Of a DNA stretch of 64,000 nt, positions 1 to 9,640 are shown piece by piece. The first letter of the stretch is position 1, and every line of letters starts with the position of its first letter. The stretch is from Tenrec ecaudatus (lineage: Eukaryota > Chordata > Mammalia > Afrosoricida > Tenrecidae): positions 69,091,501 through 69,155,500 of the forward strand of contig NC_134534.1 of assembly GCF_050624435.1 (NCBI RefSeq), written 5' to 3'. Below the pieces are notes generated by a model. That model worked only from the letters and a program-made list of their open reading frames with translations. It had not been told where the DNA came from and did not search any database. The position numbers were made by a program, and so were the translations under genes.

Positions 1-522
1 TAGTAATGAATCTCTTTAATCCAAGAAACCTATAATAAGTACTACATTTCCATTAACTTCAGTCCTGTTTATTGCATTCCCAGGGCTGATTTTCATATGT
101 TCTCTGAAGCATAATGTAGACCAAGTCAGGGTTATTTTAGGTAAAATTTGCTTGGGCATATTATAATCTCTCTTTGACTATATACCCAGCCAAGACTTAG
201 AGCTAGGTTACTAATAATATGTCATGAACCTCCTCCTATGACTTAAGAACTATTTTAGATTGGATTATTCAAAACAAACAAAGCAAAATAATATTTGTTC
301 AAAGCTCGTGAGATGACATTTCATTGAAAATGGTTCTTTAGAGTTGTGCTTAGGCTTGGCTTCTTCATCTACCTCCAATTATTTTATGATTATGTGGACT
401 TTCAAATTTTTTTTTTACCCTCCAATAGCATGAAGACTTCTGTGGGCCCGCAGAGTCTGAGCTCTTTCTGTGTGGTCCAGCCCATCTTTCTTTTGATTAA
501 CTAATTTTATTATGGTAAAAGT
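1..522. other. No recognised feature
   Basis: AT-rich sequence with no ORF of note and no repeat family that I can name. It ends at a CA microsatellite that abuts the mariner remnant. Confidence 0.5.
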
Positions 523-523
523 T

Positions 524-545
524 ACACACACACACACACACACAC
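524..545. repeat. (AC)n microsatellite
   Basis: Eleven perfect AC dinucleotides. They directly abut the 3' end of the mariner remnant that follows. Confidence 0.95.
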
Positions 546-1285
546 GGCTATCCCTAAAAATTGGAATTTTTTAAAGCTATATATTTAAATTTTTTTACAA
601 AGCAATCTTATCACCTTCAAAGTGCTCTTCATTACACTTAATACCTTTGTGGAATCTGTGATTCCATTCTTGGAAACATTTTTCAAACTCATCTGTTTGA
701 ATGGCTGACAGCACCACCCTTGTTTTTTGCTTCACCTCTTCTGTCATCAAATTGTTGTCCTTTCATGACCGTCTTCACTCGTGAAAACAAAAAGAAGCCA
801 CACAGAGTGAGGTCAGGTGAGTAAGGTGTATGGGTAAGAGAGGCATGCTGTTTTTGCCAAAAACTGGCTCACTGAGGTGGCTGTGTGAGCAGATGAATTG
901 TCATGGTCGCAAAATCAGTTCCCTTTCTGCCACATGTCAGGCTTTTTTGGGTCACATACTGTTATGCAATCTCTAACTAGAAAGTTTGATTAATAGTCTG
1001 ACCCAGTGGAATGAACTCCAAATGTACTACGTGTCAACATTTTTGTTCCTTAGGGAATTTGACATAGGTCCAGAATCAAGTTTGTCATCAATCAACATTT
1101 CACCTGTTTTGAAACAGAAAAGCCACTCGTACACTTGAGTTTTTGTCATAGCTCAAACCACTCGTACACTTGAGTTTTTCCCGTAGCTCCACCGTTCATG
1201 CGTCATTTCACCTGACCACGAAACAAAGTTTCACAACCACACACTGTTCTCTTAAATCAGCCATCACACAAAAAACAAAGGTTTG
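546..1285 (-). pseudogene. Mariner-family transposase, broken copy
   Basis: Read on the minus strand, the pieces follow a mariner transposase in order. An N-terminal piece near 1280-1050 resembles the helix-turn-helix part (a start like MADLREQ, then a block like EWLFCFKTGEMLIDDKLDSG). Next comes a block like the second catalytic aspartate region (HDNSSAHTATSVSQFLAK, near 910-850). The C-terminal block near 700-560 resembles the family ending (DEFEKCFQEW, then FEGDKIAL and a stop). The segment between the HTH part and the second aspartate is missing, and frameshifts and stops break the frame. A 22-base block is duplicated at about 1122-1180. The element end near 546-575 resembles a mariner terminus; the other terminus was not found. 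It is a dead DNA transposon. Confidence 0.8.
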
Positions 1286-1478
1286 AGGGAAGTTGTTTTT
1301 ACAAAAAAAAAAAAAAATTCACTGTGACCAGAGAGAACCTTCCCAGGTGATGCCACTGGGTGTACTAGCTCAGAGCAAGTTGCTTGATGCTCACCTAGCT
1401 GGGGGGAAAATGAGTACTATAAAATCTCTGCCCAGTGGAATTTTTCCTGCTTTTGGGGGGTACCCCTTAGACTGTATA

Positions 1479-1480
<2 letters not shown>

Positions 1481-1513
<33 letters not shown>
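1481..1513. repeat. (TG)n microsatellite
   Basis: About 16 uninterrupted TG dinucleotides. An 87-codon open frame that covers it encodes a CV dipeptide run and is not coding. Confidence 0.95.
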
Positions 1514-1516
<3 letters not shown>

Positions 1517-1519
1517 TGG

Positions 1520-1735
1520 TCATTTTACTTTTGTATTTAAGTGTATAATTCAGTAGCATCAATTACATTTACCAAGTTATACATCCTTTACCACTATTTA
1601 GTTCTTTTCACTATCCTAAACAAAAACTGTAACTCTGCAATCTTTAGGGAATGATTTCCAAGTCTCTCTCCACCTTAGCCCTCAGAACATCGATCTACTT
1701 TGTGTCTGTCCATTTCCAGCTCATCATCTTTCATG
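1520..1735 (-). mobile_element. Old L1 (L1M-type) 3'UTR fragment
   Basis: The plus strand resembles the antisense of the mammalian L1M 3'UTR, with a run of landmarks: a 'cattttactttt...gtataattcagtagc' block, a 'catcctttaccactattta' block and an 'atctactttgtgtctgtcc' block. It is diverged and has no poly(A) tail. Called from remembered consensus order, so the subfamily is not assigned. Confidence 0.45.
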
Positions 1736-2261
1736 GACCATGTGGGCCACTATGATGAGTAGTCATACCAGAGGGGAGATTGTTCCCACAACTCACCTGA
1801 GAGCAAGGTTCATGTTAAAGAATGTAAAACCCAAGAATAGATTTAAACTTTTAATTTATGAAAAATATAAAGTAGATTTGAGGTGAGAGGTAAAGACACA
1901 GGTAAGATAAAATGGTATATTTTATAGCTTAGGAGATGACTCAAATGCAAAATGTATGCTCCCTTGTGTAGCAGAGAAAAGGCAGAGATTGAAATCAAAC
2001 ACCAATCAGATCATCAAGGGCTGATCAGAAAAGAGTTTATGTTTTCAAGGATGCCATGAGGAACTGGATTAGAGGGTCGTGGCATTAGGAAGGGTGGGAA
2101 CCACTGCTCTAGAGTCTTTTGCTTCCATGTTGGAGGCTTGCAAATTGCTAGTGCATGCATTTTTGCCGCCTGCTTTCTCGAAGCCGTGGAAAGGTGTTGG
2201 CTCCAGCTTGACGAGGGCATCAAGTGCTAAAGGACCAATACTCTGAGCTCTCCTTTGGCGG
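1736..2261. other. No recognised feature
   Basis: No repeat family or exon recognised. Short overlapping minus-strand frames near 2014-2284 show no familiar motif. Confidence 0.4.
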
Positions 2262-2400
2262 TGAGTGGTGCAAAAGGTTTGCACTTGACCATAAACCTAA
2301 AAATTGAGGGGTCAACCCAGCCAGTGTCACCATGGGAGGAAGTGATCTGCTTCCATGAAGATCACAGCCAAGAATCCTTTGAAGGAGGTCACTCAACCAA
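2262..2400 (+). mobile_element. AfroSINE, long variant, 5' part
   Basis: A tRNA-like head is visible ('ggtgagtggtgcaaaagg', a degenerate A box, then 'ggggtcaaccca' in the B-box position). It is followed by the 'gatctgcttccatgaagatc' body typical of the longer AfroSINE form. The 3' tail is not recognisable past about 2400. Confidence 0.6.
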
Positions 2401-3224
2401 GGCAGTTGTTCTCATTTGGAAACTTGACGACCGTGGCGTGCTTGCTTGCTTGCTTGTTTGGGGCCTTCACTTCAGACTTTCTGAGTTGTGCACATGAGTT
2501 AGGGTGACCGTTAACTGGAAAGTTTGTTATCTCATTCCACCTACAGACACCTTGCAGGAAAGATCTAACCAATTACTTCTGAAAGCTCAGTCTTTGAAAA
2601 CCCTCTGGAGCAGTTTCAGTGTGACACCCCAGGCATCCCCACGAGGCGGGGTATACTCCATGGTACCTGGTTTTAGTCCCGTCTCTATCCCAGGAGCCGT
2701 AACCAGTGACTGCTACCTGTGCCAGATTCCTGGCCTCTAACGTCTTTTGTTGGTTGTTATCTCTTCCCATGCACCAGGCCCAGTAGTCCCACATAGCACT
2801 TCCCAAATGAACTACTTGACCTTGAATCCTTGTCTCAGATCCTGCTTCTCTGGAGGAATCCACATTTAGACCTGCAAGTTCAAAATTGAGGAAAGGCTCC
2901 ACAGATTTTAGAAGAAGTGCTTTTCAAAATGATTGGATTACCTTTTTGTTCTGCTAGGGGGTTCTCACTTTTCTGTGTTCAGTTAGGTGGCTTAGTGTAT
3001 TACAAAAGGAGGAAGAGGTGATTTGGGGACAGTGATAGTTAGTTTGTATGATCTGTTTCTAGTTGGGTTGTGTTATCTATTTCTGATAAAGTCTCAGGCT
3101 TTTTGCCCTATGATTTAATGATGGTGACGGGTCCTACTTCTGTGGCCAAACCCCGGATTAGGACTGAGAACAGGCTCACTTTATCACTGACTCACTTTAT
3201 CCTAGACTCTCTAATTACATCCAG
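2401..3224. other. No recognised feature
   Basis: Mixed-composition sequence. The frames at 2504-2740 (+) and 2573-2902 (-) overlap each other and neither has a recognisable domain. Confidence 0.4.
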
Positions 3225-3510
3225 AACATAGCGTTGAAATTCCTTCTTTTAGAAAGCAATACTGCTTTAGAAGCAAGGATGGTGAGACTTTTTTTTCACA
3301 TACTTTGGATGTCCTTTCTATCTCTGGAAAAGGGTATTAAGCTTAGTGAAGTGGCAGGTCAGCCAAAAAGAGGAATTGGATTCACAAGGAGATGGATTCA
3401 CAGAGTGGCTGAAAAAATTAATTAGCTCAAATATGACAGTTATGAGGATGGTGAGGACTGTGAAGTGTTTTGTTCTGTTGTGCATAGGGTCACTGACACT
3501 ACACTACGCA
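3225..3510 (+). mobile_element. RTE (BovB-like) LINE 3' tail
   Basis: It matches the last part of the afrotherian RTE ORF in sense orientation: 'gaagcaaggatggtgagac' (SLEARMVRL-like), then 'agagatggattcacagagtgg' (RWI-V-like), then the terminal 'ttctgttgtgcatagggtc'. Stops are present. The 3' tail resembles that of the AfroSINEs, as expected if the SINE uses the RTE machinery. Confidence 0.7.
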
Positions 3511-3639
3511 CATATGTGGATCTTGTCAAGTGGAAAGCACAGGAAACAAATTGACTGCATCTGTGGAAAGATATGATGGACAAAGTCAGTATCATCAGTC
3601 AGAAATCAGTGGCTGGCTGTGGAACAGATCACCAATTGC

Positions 3640-4345
3640 TCATATGAATTGAAAGTTGAAGCTGACGAATATGAAAATAGGTCCACAAGAACCAAAGTAC
3701 AACTTTGCATACATTCCACCTAAATTTAGAGACCGTCTCAGGAATAGATTTCATTCACTGAACACAATTTACAGAAGACCAAGTAGGTTGTGGAAAGCCA
3801 CTAAGGACAAAATGCCTTAAAATTTTTTCATTAAAAAGACAGGATAGAAAGAAAAGATCAAAATGGATGTCAGGAAAGACTGCTTTTGAATGTACAGTAG
3901 TTACATTGAATAGAAGCAATGATGGAGGAAAAGCACTCAGTAGAGATGCCAAAAGGCATCTTGAAAAGACCTTATTATAATTCAATGTGCAAAGACCTGG
4001 AGTTAAAATACCAACTTTTGTGTGCTGCCAGAAGCAAGCAAAGAAGACATGAAATCATTGCATCCAAAGTGATTGGCTGATACTCCGCCAGTTCAGGATC
4101 AAGAGCCAATGATATTGAGGGAAGAATTCCAAGCTGCACGAGAATGCTCTTTAGAAGTAACAATTTACAGCCCGGGAAAAGGATATCATGCTTGGTAAAA
4201 TGTAACGGTAATGAAAAAGAGGAAGACTGTCCAGGAATCAGTTTCAATGCACTGAATCTACACCCAGGCTCCAGGAATTGACCCAATATCAATTGATATG
4301 GATGGCCTAAAGCCCTATGAAAAACTGCACACTTTTCTCACTTAA
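3640..4345 (+). mobile_element. RTE (BovB-like) LINE, endonuclease-RT linker region, rearranged
   Basis: Landmarks of the RTE ORF between endonuclease and reverse transcriptase are visible: 'tttagagaccgtctcagg', 'gaaaagatcaaaatggatgt', 'caatgtgcaaagacctggag' and 'ggctccaggaattgac'. A piece from the far 3' end ('ggatatcatgcttggtaaaa') sits inside at about 4180-4215, so the segment order is scrambled or two copies are fused. Many stops; inactive. Confidence 0.65.
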
Positions 4346-4441
4346 CCTGGTTAGGCTCCAAAGACCAGAATCCTGTGCAGAAATTACCATTCTGTTAAAA
4401 GGTAGGATGACCTGGTGAGATGATGAAAAGGAGAAAGACTA

Positions 4442-4545
4442 CATTATTTCATAACTGCCAAATACCATAACTGTCAAATTATTGCATAACTGTTGAATCA
4501 CATTATTACACAAGTGCCAAGTTATATCATTACATAATTGCCAGC
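4442..4545. repeat. Degenerate ~23-bp tandem repeat
   Basis: Four to five imperfect copies of a unit like 'attatttcataactgccaa', each with variants of the 'cataactg' core. It is AT-rich and lies just downstream of the RTE fragment. Confidence 0.6.
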
Positions 4546-5082
4546 CCATTGAGAATCTTGGCGCAGCACCTGAGCAGTCATTGCTGCCATGTGTTAGTCA
4601 TGAATGCATGCCGTGAAGTAGGATTCCTTAGTATGGCTCTTCTATCCATACATAGTCTTCAAAACTCCCACACAGTGAGAGGATGCAAATAAGGTGTAGA
4701 GACCATTCCACTGAGTGCAAAGCGAGCCATCTCGTGAGCAGAATAGAGCATCAAGAAAGAAGAGCCACCGGGGAGAGTGTGTGAAATCTCTGGGTGTAGT
4801 GACAGTGACAGAAGAGGCATCAGAGGCCACTGCACTGAGACCACAAGAATGAGTAAAGCTGAATGTTTTCCAGAAGAAGGTTGACCTGCAAAATGGGGTA
4901 CTCTTTGGGCATCTATTTGTACTAAATTAGATTGTAATGCTTGCCTGAGCAGGGCAGATACCAAGGGGCCACAGGGCTGAGAGGTTGAGGACTAGAGTAA
5001 AGTGCCTGCTGAGGAGAGGATAAAAGAACTGTGTCCTAATGGTGTTTGTTCTTGACTTGTGACTTTTTAACTTCCCTCATCA
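4546..5082. other. No recognised feature
   Basis: No repeat or exon recognised. A 101-codon minus frame at 4659-4964 has no recognisable domain and overlaps another minus frame. Confidence 0.4.
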
Positions 5083-5087
5083 ACCTT

Positions 5088-5532
5088 TGTGTTAGGCCAG
5101 GTTGACAAGAGAAACAAATCCAGAGGCCCTCATATTGTGTAAGAGAGAGCTTTATATCAAGAGGTAATTATATATTGGGCAAACATCCCAGCCCAGACCA
5201 GAACAAGTCCATAAGTGTGCAAGTCCCTCTTCAAACTCATAGAGATACATGCAATGATGTAGAATGCAGAAAGATCACTGGCTGGTGGGTGCAAAGTCTT
5301 GTGGATCCAATGGTGGTGGACACATCTCCAGGGGTCTGGCAGGTCTTAGGCAGCTCCCCAAATGACTGGCTCACCAGCAGAAAAGTGAAGGAGAGAGAAA
5401 GGAAGTTCCCAGAATCCTCATGAAAATGCTATGCTCACAAGGAGGTATCAGTAGCCTGTGACCTGATTGACAGGCTAGACTCCACCCTTGCATTTATTTA
5501 TCAAGTTGACATGAAATTATGTAACTACCACC
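5088..5532 (-). mobile_element. ERVL-type solo LTR, minus orientation
   Basis: Reverse-complemented, it begins near 'ggtggtagttacataat' and continues with 'gtggagtctagcctgtcaat'. It is the same family as the LTR at 56794-57318, which begins 'tgtggtagtcacctaatc'. The opposite end carries the 'aaatcca' and 'tgttaggccaggttgac' block that mirrors the other copy's 3' end. The candidate 5-bp flanks (acctt and atcct) match at only 3 of 5 bases. No internal retroviral genes lie next to it. Confidence 0.7.
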
Positions 5533-5799
5533 ATCCTGTAATTGTATCATCAGTGAGTTGTATGTGGCATTGCAATGGATTATAAAACCCAGCAGAGAAA
5601 TAGAAAGTCATGGGGGAGATTGCAGGTGTCAGAATAGGATAAAGGAGGATGGAAGGTGGAGGTATGTCTGACCTCTGCCTCATCCTTGGGCAGAGAAAGA
5701 ACTGGATCTCCTTCCCCCATGTGAAGCTGGAGAAGGTCAGATGTAGTCCCCACACCATTTCCTTAATGCACAAAATAGTAGATTCTTAAAAACTATGAT
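5533..5799. other. No recognised feature
   Basis: Short spacer between the LTR and the RTE fragment. An 82-codon minus frame here shows no recognisable motif. Confidence 0.35.
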
Positions 5800-6525
5800 C
5801 ATAATTATGAAATGTCAGATCGTGATATGCTTTCAGTATGGATTACAGCTCAACATAAAGAAAACCTTCACACTTGGACCAGTAAGCAACATCATGATGA
5901 GCAGAGACAATACTGAAGTTGTCAAGGATTCGGTTTTATTTAGTTCCATAATCAGAGCCCATCGAAGTAGCGGTATAGACATCACGCGTCACACTGCATT
6001 GGACATATTTGCTGGGAAAGTCTCTTCAGGGTGTTATAAAAACAAAAATACCACTTTGAGGACTAAGTTGCTCCTGACCTACAGAATGGTCCTTTGAGTT
6101 GCCTTGTGTACATGCGAAACTGGATGATGAGTCAGGACTGAGGGAGAGTTGAAGCCCTTGCATTATGGTGTGGGTGAAGAACATTGAATCTACATGTACT
6201 GCCAGAGATTGAACAAATCTTATTTTAGAGGAAGCAGAGCCTAAATGCTCCTTAGAAAAGAGGAGGGTAGGATTCGATTTCATGTACTTTGACAGATAAA
6301 CAAGAGGGACAAGTCCCTGGAGAAGGACATCATGTTTGGTAAAATGCAGGTTCAGTGAAAAAAATAGACCCTCAACCAGATGGATTGACACAGTGGTTGC
6401 AAGAAAGGGCTCAAACATAGGAATGATGTGAATGAAGCTGGGATGGACAGGACAGTGTTTTGTTCTGCTGTACATAGGATCCCCATGAGTTAGAACTGAC
6501 TGGAGGCGCCTGATAACAACAAACA
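5800..6525 (+). mobile_element. RTE (BovB-like) LINE, RT C-terminus to 3' end
   Basis: Sense-strand landmarks run in order: 'gctcaacataaagaaaacc', 'agtaagcaacatcatgatga', 'gttgtcaaggattcggtttt', 'ctggagaaggacatcatg', 'cagatggattgacacagtgg' and the terminal 'taacaacaaacaacaa'. It covers roughly the last 700 bases of the element, ends at the canonical CAA-rich 3' end, and has internal stops and indels. The 186-codon minus frame across it is an antisense shadow. Confidence 0.8.
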
Positions 6526-6748
6526 ACAAATACTGAAGCTCTTTTTGGTATATGTCTTGAAAAGATATAGATGATACTGGAATCATGTTTAATTAGAACT
6601 ATATTAAGAGTACTTAATCTTTTTCTTCGATAGATACAGTGATTTTCTCTATAATATCTCATTCCTATTACTAGTGAGGAATGACAGGGTAGTGTTTTAT
6701 TTAATCTGATTCTCAAAAGGACACATTTAATTTCCTCTTCCCACTGTT
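6526..6748. other. No recognised feature
   Basis: Short AT-rich stretch between the RTE tail and the next AfroSINE. Confidence 0.35.
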
Positions 6749-7242
6749 GGAGCCCTCGTGGTGTAGTGGTTCCAAGTTGGGCTGCTAACTGCAAGATCAA
6801 CAGTTCGAAACCTCCATGAGAGAAGGGCAGGACTTCTTACTCTCATAAAAACTTAGTCTCCATATAGCCCACCCCCCAGGGAGACGAATAACAGAAATGT
6901 GGTGAAGGAGACAACAGACAGTATAAGACACGAAATAACAACAATAATATGTCATTGATCAAGGATTCATGAGGGTGGGAGGGTGGGGAGGGAGGAGAAA
7001 AAAAGTTGATACCAAGGGCTCAAGTGAAAGAAAATGTTTTGGAAATGTTGATGGCAACATATGTACAGGTGTGTACATATGATGGATTGTCATAAGAGTT
7101 GTAAGAGCCGCCAATAAGATGATTTGAAAACACACAACCCCCCCAAACCTTACAGCCTCAGAAACCCATGGGAGCAGTTCTCCCTATTCCTGTAGGGCTG
7201 CAACGAGTCAGCATCGACTAGAGGGCAGTGAGGTGGTTTTGT
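6749..7242 (+). mobile_element. AfroSINE split by an L1 3' end
   Basis: The head at 6749-6857 has the tRNA-like A box ('gtggtgtagtggttccaagt') and B box ('acagttcgaaacc'). The tail resumes at about 7146 with 'acagcctcagaaaccc' and ends with 'agtcagcatcgactagagg'. The two halves join into one SINE once the intervening L1 is removed. Flanks 'aaaactta' and 'aaacctta' are a candidate short TSD of that L1. Confidence 0.85.
6858..7145 (+). mobile_element. L1 3' end inserted in AfroSINE
   Basis: Last ~285 bases of the lineage's young L1: 'gggagacgaataacagaa', a G-rich purine tract at 6963-7003, 'ttgataccaagggctcaag', then 'ggattgtcataagagttgta' and the 3' end 'gccgccaataagatgattt'. 5'-truncated, with a weak A-rich tail. 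Confidence 0.85.
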
Positions 7243-7323
7243 TTTTCCCACTGTTGGCATAATCTGTATCACAAGGTCATTGCTAAGGTCTTGAATTAAA
7301 GAATGACTGTGCATATTTTCCTC

Positions 7324-9480
7324 TTTTTTTTGGCCTGTGTGTTTTTATTCCCTTTGTTTTGGTCTACAGCCCAAACCAATAACATAAAGTGGTAACAATA
7401 AAACTCTAATGTAGGGCCTCTGAGCACCCCACTCCCTGTGCCAGAGGTGAGGGGTGGAGGGTGAAACAGGAAATGGAAGGAAAAGCCCCTTACCACGCAG
7501 CACCCCAGAGGGGTCAGCCAAGAGCACCTCTAGGCTAAGCCAGGGCAGTCAGTGAGTGGGGTGGGTAGGGGCAGGGTCCTGGGAACTCCCCAGGAGGGGC
7601 CAAAGCCAGTTTAGCATCCTGGAGAGAGAAGCAAGCAGTCTCCTCAGGGAGGGGGGCTGACTGGCTCCCTGAGTCGGCTCGCCATCTCCCCTGGAAAGTC
7701 CCTGAACTTTCCAAGAGAAACTTTGGATTCCAGGGGATTTGGGCCTTGAACCCAGAGCCTGGAGACCTGGGAGGCTCAGAGTGCTTGGTCAGGTGGCGTT
7801 TGGTGGACCGATCAGGCCAGAGAAGGACACCGAGACCTGCAGGGCTGTAAACAGTGGCAACTTGTGTTAAAGCTCTATCCACCAGGGCCTTGGGGGTGGG
7901 GGAGGGCCACTGAGCCCTGAGTGGGCCCACGGTCCAGGACAGGAAGGCAGGAGCAGTTCACCATCCCAAGAAGGAATCAGGGATCAGGCCTGGGATCAGC
8001 AGGAAGTGTGTAGCTCCCTCCCAGGCTCAGGCTCAGGCTCAGGCTCAGGCACTGCCCTGTCAACCCCGACGGCCTGCTCCGAGGCTCTCAGAAGAGCTGC
8101 ACTGGGGTGGAGGTGGTGAGGCTAGCATGTGGTCGGGAGTGGGTAGGGAGGCCTGAGGCCGTAGCTGTAGGTGTCCATGGGGTAGTGCCCATCCATATCT
8201 GTGTGCATTCCCAGGGGTCCAGGGGCGCGGTCCTGGAGTAGGTGGCGCGGTAGATAGCATCCAGGTAGGTCCTAAGCATAGGGTTCATGGGTGGGGTTCA
8301 GGGTCTGGGCAGCCTCCCAGGCAGCCAGGTCATGCTTGAAGAGGGAGTTGGTGAGTTCCACAGAACAGGACAGCAGCCGCGTAGGTGGCAGTGCCCTCTT
8401 TCCGGGAGTGCTGCAGCCTCATGAGGCGGTGGGACCAGGGAGGCGGAGACCCCCTCAGCATCAATGAGCTCGGTTGCCTCCTTATCCTGGGCCAGCTCAC
8501 ACAAGACGCCTGCGGTCATGTGCTGGATGCTCTCCACCGATGTGTCCAGGAGTTGCGTGAACAGGGGGGCTGGTGTCGAGTTGGAAGATCTCCATGCGGT
8601 TCATGGGGTCCTGGGCCAGGATGGGCAGTGCTCCACCATCTCCTCCATCCTCCCTACATCTGTGTGCCTGCAGCCACTTGGCACCTGACATCCTGTTGGG
8701 CCTGTACCAGGTGGGGAGGACCGCTGCCTCCTGCAGTGGGCATGGTTGGCCCGGCTGCCTTGGCCAGGAGTCATTGGTTGGGGTGGTTGAGCAGTTTGGC
8801 TATGGCTGGGTAGCCGTCGTTCAGGTGCACGGAGTTCTGGGCCATCTCGGCGTTAGGGTGGCGGCTGGTGAGGTGGCGCAGGGCACAGATGGCCGGCTCA
8901 GTGGTGTCGTCCTGGTCGCCGGCGCACAGGATGGCGTGGATGAGCTCTGCACGCCCCTGCTCTGTGATCCCAGCAGCTTGTTCCTGCTGCGGTTGCACGT
9001 CAGGATGGAGAGCGTGCCCCCCGGGCCGCAGGTCGAGACGTGCCCCTTGCCACACTCAGCTGGAACCCCAGGATCCCCCGACCCTCCTGCGTGGTGGCCC
9101 CATCCGAGAGACTCTGCAGGGTCCCGAGGCAGTGCTGCCCGAGGCGGGGGCTGTGGCTCGCATCCCCCAGCCTCCGCAATGGCGGGTGCCTTGCAAGGGC
9201 ACACAGCACTGAGAGCAGCTTCTCATAACTCGGTTACACATGACCTGCCTGGGGGGCCCCGTGCTCCGGGATGGTCACCTGGCTCTCCTGGTCGCCGCAG
9301 GTCAGCAGCTGCAGGCCGTCGGTGGTGATGGCCAGGAACTTGGGGTGGTTCTGGTTGAGCAGGGCCACGGTCTTCTGCAGCCCGTCTGCCAAGCGCACCA
9401 CCACCTTGGCGCCCTCCCAGTAGCGCAGCAGGCTGTGGAGGGTGGTGCTGGCGTAGAACAGCACGACTCCCCGGGGGGTC
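7324..9480 (-). pseudogene. JUP: Processed pseudogene of junction plakoglobin (gamma-catenin)
   Basis: Minus-strand frames reproduce JUP armadillo-repeat protein from about residue 260 to the C-terminus. Recognisable blocks include [80 protein letters not shown] and the terminal DHMLA. Exons are fused without introns. The parent protein links desmosomal cadherins to intermediate filaments and can act in Wnt signalling. This copy is dead: several frameshifts split it among frames, about 15 codons are missing before the [14 protein letters not shown] block, and the stop after DHMLA is changed to a serine codon (8117-8119). Downstream lie about 800 bases of likely 3'UTR, a poly(A) signal at 7344-7349 (plus-strand tttatt) and an 8-base poly(A) tail at 7324-7331. 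It is 5'-truncated near 9480. GC content is much higher than its surroundings. No TSD was identified. Confidence 0.93.
8022..8050. repeat. CAGGCT hexamer repeat
   Basis: Nearly five tandem copies of a CAGGCT-type hexamer, inside the 3'UTR part of the JUP pseudogene. Confidence 0.85.
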
Positions 9481-9640
9481 TTGTGAGGTAGGTGGGGGGG
9501 GTAGGAAAGGGAGGGGACTCCTGCTTCTCCCAACACCCTCTCGAGGGATCTGCCAACACCCCGTGGAAGGATCCTCCATCAACGCTTGCGCCCAGCCCCA
9601 GGTTGTGAATATTTCAGCTGGAATTTGGGTCTGATTTATA
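9481..9640. other. Junction between JUP pseudogene and L1
   Basis: GC-rich sequence that does not match JUP coding sequence upstream of the truncation point. Origin unknown; it could be pre-insertion DNA or untemplated/inverted 5' sequence of the retrocopy. Confidence 0.35.

Noticed and set aside
1122..1180. CRISPR-like direct repeats
   Set aside because: Only two copies of a 22-base block inside a mariner relic in eukaryotic DNA; no array.
6026..6586. 186-codon minus frame
   Set aside because: Antisense of an RTE LINE fragment.
6749..6857. tRNA gene
   Set aside because: The A and B boxes belong to the tRNA-derived head of an AfroSINE; no cloverleaf is preserved. The same applies to the other SINE heads.
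8573..9328. 251-codon open frame on plus, longest in the window
   Set aside because: Antisense shadow of the JUP pseudogene on the minus strand; long because the region is GC-rich and stop-poor.
7324..9480. A functional JUP or beta-catenin gene
   Set aside because: No introns, 5'-truncated, frameshifts, lost stop codon and a poly(A) tail: a processed pseudogene. Blocks match JUP better than CTNNB1.
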